From positions 3,701,177 through 3,765,176 of the forward strand of contig CM028898.1 in NCBI GenBank assembly GCA_016801885.1: a stretch of DNA of 64,000 nucleotides, read 5' to 3'. Both the position numbers and the translations under genes were made by a program. The notes under the pieces were generated by a model. The model was not told the origin of the DNA. It saw only the letters and a program-made list of their open reading frames with translations, and ran no database searches. This DNA is from Toxotes chatareus. Lineage: Eukaryota > Chordata > Actinopteri > Toxotidae. Positions within the stretch are counted from its first letter, which is position 1. The number at the start of each line of letters is the position of its first letter. Below are positions 14,976-26,340 of the stretch, piece after piece.

Positions 14976-15378
14976 GTTGTTTCACCATCTCACCCAGTTC
15001 CATACATAAACTTCAAGAGGCACTTGTCCCATATGGACGTGTTTACCCTGCATACCAGGAAGTAGGAATCCTAAACAAACATGTTTTCAGAGGGCCAGAA
15101 ATCAATGCCATCTGTAGTCACATAACTCATCACAATCAGGCTTTCCTCTGATAGAAAACTCCAACAAAGCTGCCAAGTCTAAAGCATCTACTGGCTCCCA
15201 AGCTGCTGATGCATAATTGTTAGTTGAAAGATGGGAAAAAAAAAAAGCTGGAAATTGGTGCAGCACTAAGCCAAGGTTTGGGAACGTTTCAGGATGTACT
15301 TCAGAGATTGTAATACTTTTGGTTTTCTGTTCAGCTAAACAAAATCAGAAATGTAAGTCAAAGAAAGCTGCTCCTACC

Positions 15379-15756
15379 TCACAAACTGCTGTTATGAGCT
15401 TGCAGGGAGGCTGTGTGTGTGAGCATGAAGCTCTCAGTACACTGCTGACTGCTGGAAGATGGCGACCGGCGAGGTGAACGCTGGAAACGACTCCTTCTGC
15501 TGAAGTAGCTGCCAGCTGTCCAGGAACGCTTGTGCTTCCTCAGGTACTCCTTGTAGTTCTTGGTGAGCAGCGTGTAGAGGAAAGGGTTGATGCAGCTGTT
15601 GGAGTACGTCAGACACGTGGTCAGGTAGTTGATGTTGCGTTTGGCTTTGATGGAGAGGGACAGCGAGGGATGGAACTGACTCAGCAGCTGCCAGATCCAG
15701 AATGGCAGGAAGCATGCCCAGAAGAGGAGCACGATGGTGAAGATCAGATACAGCAC
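15379..15756 (-). CDS. uts2r: urotensin II receptor family GPCR, coding exon 2 (TM6-C-tail)
   Basis: Encodes residues 239-363 and ends in TGA. The exon begins after CCCTAAAG|GTG, phase 0, matching the phase-0 donor of exon 1 across a 1,721-base intron. It supplies TM6 with FWACFLPFW (F250-W258), the third extracellular loop, TM7 with the NPFLY form of NPxxY (N295-Y299), and a basic, serine-rich C-tail containing RRSRFQRSPRRS, which resembles the tail of mammalian UTS2R. Joined length is 363 residues, close to the roughly 385-390 of mammalian receptors. The serine cluster at 335-341 is a likely phosphorylation region (inference). No frameshift or internal stop is present, so the gene appears functional. 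Confidence 0.93.
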   Translation of the reverse strand: MLYLIFTIVLLFWACFLPFWIWQLLSQFHPSLSLSIKAKRNINYLTTCLTYSNSCINPFLYTLLTKNYKEYLRKHKRSWTAGSYFSRRSRFQRSPRRSPSSSSQQCTESFMLTHTASLQAHNSSL

Positions 15757-17477
15757 CTTTAGGGAGATAAGACCAAAGAGAGAAAACATTAATGACACTC
15801 CGATGTTTTCTATAATAAAATGTCATGACTTTCACAGGAGACTGACAGACACTGATCACTTTAAGTTAAGCATCAGTGCTCTGAAAAATTAATTTAAATC
15901 TGATATCTGCACTGTTTGTGGTGTCAGGACATTTGGCCTCATAAATGTGGTTGTGTGCACTCAGAAATTTATAGTAGGTCGTGTGAACTGATCAGCGATC
16001 AGCTTCATCGCTCATGATCGCTCATACACTGCATTTTTTTTTTGCAAGTGACATCTTATTGTCAGCAAATCAGGTTGAACCTGTTGAGGTCTTTGAAAAC
16101 TGGCTCTTGTTAGCGTAACAATTTTTTCTCCAGTGATCAGTACTATGAAAGCCAAGGATGGCTTATCAAACACTGGCTCTCTTGCATCAGCATGATGACA
16201 GCAATGGGCCCTCCATTACACACAGCAGTGAATTAATTATTCCCATAGCAAGTGACAGCACTTTTAAAAATTGGACAGTCTGCATTCTCTTGTGCTCCAA
16301 GGTACAAGTAATCCCTATGAACAGCTTTTAATGCAACTGCAGGGCAGCATTCGCCACGTTGTCCATCACGCTGATAAGACAAAATGGACCCATCTTAAGC
16401 CCTGGTATGAAGCAAATTGGAACGGGTTTTGTCTCAGCATGAGCAAAGAGCAAAAATGGAAAATAGAAAACCTACGGCAGAGGCAGGATTGAAAATGGAA
16501 TGCTTTAAGCTGAGTGCCAAAGTGATGCTGCGATGTTCATAGACTCTTAAATAGCAACTGTTTGTCAGCCATAATGACAGCATTGTTGGCTAACCTATGC
16601 CAAAACAGAGGCACAAGGAATAGCTGTGAGAAAGACAAGTCTATGAGCTACAGCAAATAGGACCCATCCCTCAGGAGTGAGTACGGTCTCCATGAGGAGT
16701 ATGGCTGAATCAACATCCTTGAATGTCTGTGGTGGTTTCTATAACACATCTGTTCCCAATGTCTAGCCTATATATCAGGTTTGACCTGATGGATGTGTGT
16801 AGATCCATCTCCAGCTGAGTTGCAGACTGGATAAGATGTGAGGAACAGGGTCTAGTAGTGTGATGCTGCTCACCAAAAAAGGAAAACCAATGACAGGGCC
16901 CCAGACTGGTTTGGAAAGACTACCCACACTCTATACCAACATATCAGACATTGTTTTAGAGCCACAAAGTCAGGAGGAGGAGGTTGGAGTGGTTTGATGG
17001 GTCAACAAAAAGTTGGCTGTTTACAGACGAGACCATCGTTCATTTCCTGACTAATGCAGACAGAAAGCATTTTGTTTTTTTGTTTTTTTCACCATGACCA
17101 CGACTATTCCCCAGTCTTAACCAAGTAGTTATTTTTACCCAAACCATGGTCTTTCACTAAACCTAACTAAGTTGTTCCTGTGCCTAAACCTAATCAAATC
17201 TTAACTACAAAGGTTTCAGATCAGAAAATGCTTTTAGTTTTGTAGTACAGGTTTTGGAATGGTTTTGGATGGCACAGGCACGTTGCTGATAGCAGCATCA
17301 AGGACATCGAAGTTGAGTTCAGAATAAGGTTGTCATAAATATCTGAACACATATATGCAAATATGCAAAGCACAAATCTTTGAAGATGAGCAGAAAGCCT
17401 AACAAAGCACCACCATAAAGTGTTTAAAATAGAACCATTTGCATCTCATAAAATTCATTACCTTGTGATGTACTGAC
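15757..17477 (-). other. uts2r intron, between TM5 and TM6
   Basis: Donor GTCAGT at 17477 and acceptor CCCTAAAG ending at 15757 are both canonical (GT-AG), and the reading frame is open and conserved on both sides. The intron has no internal ORF with recognisable similarity; minor A/T-rich tracts are the only repeats I see. Mammalian UTS2R is, to my knowledge, encoded by a single coding exon. Confidence 0.85.
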
Positions 17478-18191
17478 CTTTTGATTGGGAAGTTTCTTGG
17501 TCTGTTTGAAGGTCTCTGTCTGTGAAACCCAATAAGCGCGTGCAAGCTGGGTGTAGAGATAGCCAATGATCAGTCCTGGAGCGACAATGCTAGTGCAAAA
17601 CAGGAAGGAGATGTATATCTTGTAGGAGAGCGGGGACAAACTGGGTTGACACATGGCTTTGTTGCCCACCGTCATTAGCTGAATGCTCACAATCATTGGT
17701 AGGGCCAGGATGAGAGAAGCAGCCCAGACCAGCAGAGCGATGGCCTTCCGGTAACTTTTAGACCGCTTGACTGTGTCGAGAGGCTTCAGCACTGCGAAGT
17801 AGCGCTCTGTGCTCATGATTGTCAGTGTGAAGATACTGGCATGCATGGTCAGGAAGTCCATGCTGAACAGAATCCGACACCCTGTGTTCCCAAAGTACCA
17901 ACCCTTAAGGAAGTATGTGCAGACCACAAAGGGGATGGTGAGTAGATACAGCAGATCTGCCAAAGCTAAGTTTATGATGTAAATGTACATAGAAGCTGCA
18001 GTCCTCATGGAGTGGCACATGACCACCAAGGTGTAGATGTTGCCCGAGACTCCGACAAGGCACATGATGGAAAGAATGGTGCCAATGGTAAAGGTGGCGG
18101 CTGAGTCCTCGTTTGAGTTCAGAGGGGGGTCAGTGGCATTGGCACTCCTTTCCACGAGGACTCCTACAGGCTCCATGGACACTGTGGTCAT
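17478..18191 (-). CDS. uts2r: urotensin II receptor family GPCR, coding exon 1 (TM1-TM5)
   Basis: Encodes residues 1-238 of a class A peptide GPCR of the plasma membrane. Receptors of this family bind urotensin II and URP and usually signal through Gq and calcium (family knowledge). Visible: a short N-terminus with a glycosylation site at N18; TM1 about 36-60 with the GN pair at 50-51; TM2 with LALAD (D79); C105 before TM3 and C181 in the second extracellular loop, the expected disulfide; D112 in MDFLTMHAS, the usual amine-contacting TM3 aspartate; the ERY motif at 129-131 followed by AVLKPLDTV; W156 in TM4; P205 in TM5, then QLARAY. These blocks match urotensin receptors better than the related somatostatin or opioid receptors. 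The exon ends in AAG|GTCAGT, phase 0; past the donor the frame stops after 17 more codons. The ATG is 2 bases after a plausible splice acceptor. Which teleost paralogue this is cannot be settled here. Confidence 0.93.
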
Positions 18192-18193
18192 CT

Positions 18194-19378
18194 CTGGATG
18201 GGTGAGAACAGAAATGCAAAGGGTGAGGATGGCAACTTCACAGAAAAATTACATTTGGTAATCACCTCGTCTTTTAACTTGGACTGGTCCTTGGACTATT
18301 CTTTCACTGAAGTGGATTTACATAAAAGGGGACTATTGTAGTCAGAGCAACTTCTGCATTCTGGCCTGTTTGATTTCATTCATATTCTCCATTTGTGAGA
18401 GAAGAAGCCTTTAGGGAAGATCTTAATGAGCCTGCTTTCAATGTAAAGCATACTCCATCTCTAGTAGTCATTTAGAACATACAGAAGTGCTTTGCATGTT
18501 TGCAGAGGTGGCGACCTACCATGGGGAAAATGAAATGCTTCATTTTACTCATGGCCTTGAAAGCTGCTCTGAAAATTTCTTCCAGCTCATGCCAATTCAA
18601 TTCATTTTTTTATTAAGAGTAAAACACCATGAAGTACAGCACGTTCTTGTAAGGCTACACAGGTTTTCCCAAATTGGTCATGAAATGAGATGTTGGACGG
18701 GTTTAGAAACAGAAAGTGTCTGTGACTGACATCAGGTTTTCAAATGGCATCTGACAAACGTTTGGACTGAACATGAACAGGAGTGCTGCAGCATGATTCT
18801 AAGACCGGTTTGCAAACACACAGTAAAACACAGAAGAGAGAAATATTCTCAAGATTGTTTAACACTGGCAAATTTCTTTCAGTGAAAGAATTTCAAATGG
18901 AAATGAGAGTTGTAGTTATTGGGTGATATTCTATCTAAACATTGATTATTTTTAGAATTTCTGAAATTAAGAGTATATATAGAGTAATATATAGTATAAA
19001 TGATGACGTTTTTGTGATACACATATCACGTTTAAAAAAAAAAAAAAAAAGAGTCAGATGCATCAGAGCTGATGCAACTGCTGAAGGAACGTGGAAAACT
19101 TTTTAGCCAGTCTTAAAACCAACCTGTCAAACCCCCGACAGAAATCACTGAAAAACTATTTCTCCTCTGTGACTTAAGCTGCTTCAAAATCATCAGAGTC
19201 AGAGCTGAAGTCAGACGAGGTTAATATTATTTCAGTCCTCACTAATAGACCTGCATGGTATGCTCTGATAAACACAACAGCCCTTAGTCCATGCATCTAA
19301 AGACATCTTTACAGAAAATTACAAATCTATCTGGGCATACAATTCGGTTAGAATATACACAATATACAGTAGTCTTAC
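18194..19378 (-). other. candidate uts2r 5' UTR intron
   Basis: On the minus strand a pyrimidine-rich stretch ending in CATCCAG precedes AGATG, so an acceptor ends 2 bases before the start codon. The nearest strong donor upstream is CCCAG|GTAAGA, with the exon ending at 19379. This would put a short untranslated exon just above 19379 and an intron of about 1.2 kb. Only splice-site quality supports it; the transcript start is unknown. Confidence 0.45.
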
Positions 19379-19904
19379 CTGGGCTGCCTCCCCTGGACTG
19401 AAGGGCTCAATACTCAGCTGCAGTTCCATCAGCCATGCTTTGTCTCACTTTGCTCCTCCAAACTTCACACTTACTGCAAATATTTCACACTCCATAAAAG
19501 TCCCAACAGATTCTACAGAGTATCTGAGAGGTGAAATGCGCAGATGGAACAAAAGAAAAAAAAATCTATATCCAGCAGTCTCGATGGAGGTGGGGGGTAA
19601 CCTAAATGAGTCATCCACTACAACAAAAATCCCTCCATTGTTGAAGAGTCTCTCAACAGTAAATAAATCTATCCAAAGTGTCTAGATTCAAAAGAAAGGT
19701 GCACTGATAACAGCCTTAAAAGTTCTCTTCCATTCCCTCTACCCTTTGTGCACCTTGGTAGCATCCAGACACTGGTTGTCAGCTGTGACATCGGCAGCTG
19801 AGAAATTTAATTCAGAAGAGAAAATGTCAAAAACAAGAGGACATCAGTGAAATGATGATGAGAAGTGAGGCTCACATTGAGCTTTCAGCCGGTTACGCAG
19901 AATC

Positions 19905-20101
19905 CCCCCTTTGACTGAGTGAGAGTAAGAGAGAGAGAAAGAGAGAGAGAGTGCCAGAGGTAGAGAGGGGAGAGCAAGAGGGGGAAGAGAGAAAGAGACA
20001 GGGGTGCGCTGCTAGTGAGGCTCTCTCGCTCCAAAGCCCGAAGTGGGAGGGAGAAGACGAAGAGAATGGGTAAGAGAGAGGTATGCAGGAAATGTGCTCT
20101 G

Positions 20102-20133
<32 letters not shown>

Positions 20134-20156
20134 TGCTCTCTCTCTCTCTCTAACCC
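19905..20156. repeat. GA-rich tract and CT-rich tract in inverted arrangement
   Basis: On the plus strand 19918-20004 is almost pure purine (GAGA with AAAG and GGGG interruptions), and 20098-20152 is (CT)n with scattered G. About 95 bases separate them. As reverse complements they could pair as a hairpin or form triplex DNA. The block lies about 0.5 kb upstream of the candidate uts2r 5' exon. Confidence 0.8.
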
Positions 20157-20875
20157 CTGTGCCATCTATTTCCATGCAATGGGGGCGTGTGTCACAAACT
20201 AATATGCAACACTGGGACTTGAGACACATTAGACACCTCAGTGACACAAACAAACGTGCAGTATAAATCAATAGCTAAAAAGACAGCTAACTCTGTCCAT
20301 TTGTTCCAGCCTGGAATATCCAGTATCCATTATTTTAAATGGATAATACCAGAGTCAATGTCACTAGCCACTGCGGCAATCCTCCAAAGCTCAGTCATCA
20401 AACATCATCTGCTGGGGGAGGCTGGTCCAAGCTAAACAATGTCTTTGGCCTTCTGTCGCTGCTCATACAGGCTACAGGGGGACAATGTATTAATAAAATT
20501 GTATGATGAAGAAGAGTGAGCAGTTTTCTGCCCGTGCTCTTCCTGCTATTTTAATGAAAAATACAACATGAAAGCATCAGTGTAAATAAAAATATTGAAT
20601 GTGACTATAGATTCCAAATTTTAATTATTCTGATGGCTCATATATTTTTTGTTTTTAAGGTGGGTCCAGACTGAGTATGAAATGAGGCAACATTTTTTTA
20701 CAAGCTGTGCAGATCTGCGCAAACTGAGGCGAAGATGTGTCCATGTGATGGTTTTAGTATTTATTTTTTACCATGTCAAACTGCTGTTCCTTCAGTGCTA
20801 TGTTTGATACTTGTTTAACAAAAAAAAAAAAAGAAGACCAAAACAGATACCAAGTGGGAGCTTGTTTACTCCGAA

Positions 20876-21250
20876 TGGGAGGCTAATATGAACACACTGC
20901 CCAGTGGGCGGCGTACAATTATAGTCAGTTCAATCTTCCTGTTTTTTTTTGTTTTTTGGTTTGCTGATATTGCCATTTTAGGGCAAACTGCAGCAGACAA
21001 ATCTCTGTATTTGTAGATAAATACATACTCCCTAAAATAACTGATGGTTTTGGTTCTCCTCGTGTTGATAAGAGATCAGTTGGGTGCTTTATTTGATACC
21101 TATTTAAGATTAAATAAAAAAAAGTCAACATAAAACCCGACGCCGAGCGAGAGAAAAATCTGATCCACAATTTCCAAAATTTGTTATCAGTAGGAGGGTA
21201 ATGAGAACAGTCTTTCCCAGTAGGAAACTTGCAATTACAGTCAATTCAGC
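20876..21250 (+). repeat. diverged direct repeat pair
   Basis: 20876-20938 (GGAGGCTAATATGAACAC ... ATAGTCAGTTCAATC) and 21191-21250 (GGAGGGTAATGAGAACAG ... TACAGTCAATTCAGCC) align over about 60 bases with moderate identity. They may be two pieces of one old duplicated element. Confidence 0.45.
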
Positions 21251-24200
21251 CTGATGTGAAGGTACATTCAACCCCTCAATTCCGCTTGTCATTTGTTGCT
21301 TATTTTATCAGAGCTGGCCTCCAGGTAGAAGGATTTTAATGCAGGACGCTCAGACCAGCCTTTTATGCTCCTGTATTTGCAGCTGTAACCTTTTAACCTC
21401 ACAGGTCAGAATGTCATTTACAAAAATAAAGCCCCTCTTTGTTTCAAGTCTATACATTCAGCCACTCAACAAGCTGTTGTTTTTTCCCCTGGCACCCGCG
21501 TAGCATTCATGGAACTACAGCAATCAGCCGCAACATTAAAAAACAGTAAGTGGTTTTAATGTTATGGCTGGTCACTGTACATTGGTAGTGGGATTGAAAT
21601 GATGAATGGCTGCTGGAAAAGACACTTAGGATGCACAAGTGAGACACAAATCTTTCTGACAGCATGCATTTGCTTTTATGACTGAATTAAATGTCAAAGT
21701 GTTCCTATCAGAGTTGAGCAGGTATAACTGGATGTACACGTCAGTCGAAAAGCAAGCAGGCCTCTTCTCTGCATTCTTTGCAAGTGATTGAAAATAAATT
21801 ATTGGCTGTTATGTAATACCTTGTTACAGCACACACACACTCTCTGGGAGTGTGTGTGTGTGTCTCAGGGTTTAAGTGGAATGTAGCTGGGGTTTATAAG
21901 GGTTGTCTGCAGGATCTTATCACAGCAGGGGTCACATTGCTTCTGCGTGGTGTGTGTGTCTGTGTGTGTGTGTAGGTGTGTGTTTGTGTCTGTGTGTTTA
22001 GAGGTCATCCTTATAAAATTAGAGATGATCTGTAAAGGGATTAAGGGAGCACTGATGAGCAGCTATTACTACAGACTTTACAGGATGGCACCCACCTCCA
22101 CCTCATTAGCCACCAAGCACACACAAACACACCTAAACACCTAAACCTAAAAAGACATAGAAGGAAGAAAAACAGAAAGAGATAGTAAAAAAACATACAC
22201 ACAGAAAATCAGATTTTCTTATCAAACCTGAACCTGTGGTAAACAGCAATTTGACTAAATGCATAAATGTATATTCAAGGTGCACTCACTAACATTCATG
22301 TTGGCCTATGAGTCAGTGTGCGCATGTGTCTGTGTGTAATGACAGGTGTGCATGGCTCCATGTGCCATTTGATGTTGCAAGAGCGCACAACATGCATAAT
22401 GCATCCTCGTTCCGAAGCGATGCACAGCAGAGCCGCCGTGACTGCTGCCTGCTCTTCATTTGTTCTGTGGATGAAAGGATGAAGTTTGTCAATGTAGCAG
22501 ACAGAGAGGAGGAGAGAAGTGGAAATGATAGAACAATGGAGGAATACAAATAAGGCAGAGTTCAAAATGAATGTACATCAAAGAACCTTTTAAAAAAAAA
22601 AATGGCCTCAGTAAAACAAAATCCCAAAAATAAAAGCAAAAATGGAATCCACTTTTGTTATCTGCCTGTGGGACTTTGGGACTTTCCTCCATACGCAATC
22701 ATTAATGAAGAGATGGCTGTGAATTGATGACTGTGGTGCTGGAAAAAATAACAAACTGATCTTTTCTATTGGTATTTTTGTGAGTTTAATATAAAATGAG
22801 ATTCACACTGCTATGTACTGCCTGCAGGAAATAGCCACTGACAGAAGCTTTCACCTTCTCCCACTTGGCTTTTAAATGTTATCAAACTAACTTTCAGCCA
22901 TGTAAATGAAAGCGTTACAACCATAAATAGTGTTAAAAACTCACTTGAAGACTTTGTGACAAAGTTTAGCTTCCTTTAAGAAGTGCAGGTGGAGACTGAC
23001 TGAATCGAGTTCCGTCGGAGGCTTACCACAGCTGAGTTTGCTGCTCAGACTGTTCAGTGCTACAAACCCATACAAAACCTGTATACTTGATTCAACTGCT
23101 GCCGATACCTGGTCTCATCTCTCAAACTCGCTGCCCTCCACAACTTCCTGTACATGTCGAACTGCAGCCCACATGTTGAAGGATGCTACAGAGACTGTTC
23201 GCAAGCTTTTTTCAGAAAGTAGACTCTTGCGTTTTAGCCTGTGGATATTAATCCTGATTCCTTCTGCCTACGTCTAAAAACACCTCTTGATATCTTTAGA
23301 TATCAGCTGTATGCAGCCTGCAGCAGAATATTCTGGGAGGATAATGAAGCTTATTGTGTTTAACTTCCATTGGAGATCATGTTACTATTCCCTGCACTCT
23401 TGTGGCCTGAAAGATGCACAACACCCAATACTCAAAATACTCTGTTCATTCAGAGAGCTGCACCTGGTGCATACCAAGGGAAAAAACTGGAAGTGAATGG
23501 AGGATAGTGAAGTGAGGCAGCTGCTTAAAGATAAATTTACATGTGTTTGTGAAGCTGTTTGTGTTGCTGGCCTGTATTTGTGGTGCAGGTCAAAGAGTTT
23601 TTTTTGTTTTTTTGTTTTGTGGACTATTGTATTTTGTGGCAAATTTTTACATTTCACAAGATGAGGGGATGACGGAAAATCAGAAACAGGTCAGGTCCAC
23701 TGTTCAGAATAGTCCCTGCAAATCTGTGTCCTTGCTAAGGATTCAAGACCCTGACTATGTAATCATAATGTTCCCAGCATGAGTCCAGCCAGCGCCTTTG
23801 TTGCATGTCATCCCTCATTTCTGTCTCCTCATTTCCTGTCTCCTGTCTACTGTCTGTTATAAAAATAAAGGGAAATGCAAGATGAGCAATGCAAGACTAA
23901 CATATTGTTACAACGCGCCAACACAAACTTTGGTTTGAGAGGATTCATTGCATCGTGCTGTTTTAATAAAGGATAAAGAAGAGAGTCAACAATGTCAGTA
24001 AAACTGAAACATCATATGTCATTGTTTATTGAGGAGCTAATTCTAACTGCTTTGTATAATGATAAGTAGATTAACCTGGAACTAAATATCACATTTTCTA
24101 CACTGACCATAGAGTATGTGATAAAACTGTAGCACAACACAATCAAGCTTCATGTTCATTGATGCACCAGAATTTACAGCTCTGCATTTTTTTCCCCCCT

Positions 24201-26156
24201 CACTCTCCCTTCTTTCCTCTAACGGTGAGAAGCGGCACTGACAGGGGCCACACTGTCTCACTGGGGGTGAACCGAAGGGACAAGAGCTTTCAGAGAAATG
24301 TGGCGGAGTAAAAAAAATAACTAAAAATGTTTCCTTCGAAGTAAAGTACAAGTACCTCAAAATGATGCGGTGTAACAGTTTGATAGACAGTGTGTCAAGC
24401 CACAGGGCCTCCCTTTTATTAATGCTGTTATTCTTAGTAGTAAAAAAAATACACCTTTCTAACTATGAGACTTGATCTATCTTTTCATTCTATCCAAAGC
24501 TTGAACTTTATGACAAGTTAGTAGGTGGAAAGTCTGACTCCACTTCTCTTTGTGGACAGGTTATTACAGCCAAATGAGGCTTTACAACCAGTGTGAATGA
24601 AGCCAACTGCTTCATTACTGGATCTGACTTATTGACTACATCAAAGCTGCTTTCAGCACAAAAAGAGTAGGAAGCCCACAAAGAGAGCAGCAGAGAAAAA
24701 TGAGAGCTGGAGTTCTGTAAGTGTTAGTGTGCCAGTAAAGACAGCCATCACAGTTCATTCATTACACTGACAGACAATCACAGTCAATCCTCCTACACGG
24801 ATCAGTCTCAATAAAGACGTGTCTCCACACGCACATATCTAAAAGCACTGTTGTCAGCGCACTATGTATGTGTCTAAATCCATCCTGCAGGTTGAGAAGG
24901 GATTTGAGTCCAATATAACAGATTGTGTTGTTCTCTGGTGGGCTTGAACGCACATTTGCAGGCCGTCACAATGCAATTCATTACTCCTCTGTCGAAAGTA
25001 GAGCAGCAGAAGGCCCCCACGGAAACGAGCTGTCTGGGAAAGTCATAATACAGGTAGATTCATCCATCGTTTCTCCTATTCCAGGCCCTATCCTATCAGT
25101 GCCGCTTCTATCAGCCCATGATGCCCGTATGATTTCAAAGATGGATCTGGGTGCGCAAAAAAAAAAAAAAAAAATTACATATTGCTCACATTGCTGTCAA
25201 ATCTTCAAACAATTTGTGGGGTCTGGACCCAGTTCTGCCACTTATAGAGATCAGAAATGAGACACGGGTACAAATACAGGCAGCAACAGGAGATACAAAC
25301 CAGCAATTTTCTGGCTAAAAGTGTTCTCCAAGTGATCTGTTTTCAAAAAAAAATCTAATTTTTATAGTCCTAATAACTAGCAAGACATTTAAACTGTTAC
25401 TGTTAGTTTTGAAAGTCCATTTGTCCTGAGATAGAACAAGTGCCACAGGGGTGAGACAAAGATGGATTTCCTTGATACTAGAATGATCTGCCGGCCTGCC
25501 TTGTTTCAAGATATGAAGCTTGGTCTTAATGTAAGTGCCTGTTAAACAAAAAGTGGAAGTAAGGTCCATTTTGGGGCTGTTTGATTTTGTGCAGCAGAAT
25601 ATAGAAAGACATTAAGAGATGATGAAGTGGACCTACAGGAAGAGGAGGTTTTCCACCTGAAGTGTCAGAATGCTTCAGTGGCATCAGCTTTCCAGTCAGC
25701 TTTTGTAAAGTGAGATTATTTTACATGTTTCTGATAAAGTTTTAATGGTAATCAGCTTATGCCACTTTATCTAGTGGAGTGATGTTATGAGTCTCTTGTT
25801 TGAAGATATCATCACCTACACGTACAAAGTTCAGAGACACAGTGCTATCTCATTTATTTGCTTAGTGTGTAATCTTTGAAGAGTGAAAATGAACATTTTT
25901 TTTAGTGGGGATTTTGGTATTGTGTTACATTTGAGCTGTTTCATCCACTAATTCACAAATAGGGAGTCCTGTTGAGAAAACTTTTCTTCTGAGGGTTGGA
26001 GGGTGAGCGCTTTGAGGTAATGGAGTAGGAGCAAAGAGATGAAGCAACAGGGAAGCTGGCAGGGATCCATAGTTCTGAGCCCAGTGACTTTCACCACTAA
26101 TAGACACAACTGCAGAATGGAATACACTTGATGAGTTAAATTGGCCCAGAGGGTGG

Positions 26157-26157
26157 C

Positions 26158-26201
<44 letters not shown>

Positions 26202-26268
26202 GTGTCATTGATTTCTGTGTGATGTCAAGCTGAGATTACATTACATACAGCGCTGGTCCATCTGGCTG

Positions 26269-26331
<63 letters not shown>

Positions 26332-26340
26332 ATGCGTGCG
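26157..26340 (+). repeat. (GT)n(GA)n and (TGCG)n microsatellites
   Basis: 26157-26177 is (GT)n running into (GA)n to about 26202. After a 60-base gap, 26265-26340 is (GT)n then about 14 TGCG units with one CATG interruption. The TGCG run is alternating purine-pyrimidine with many CpGs. Confidence 0.95.

Noticed and set aside
19885..20271. ORFs rich in Arg-Glu and Ser-Leu repeats
   Set aside because: These are translations of the GA/CT simple repeats, not proteins.
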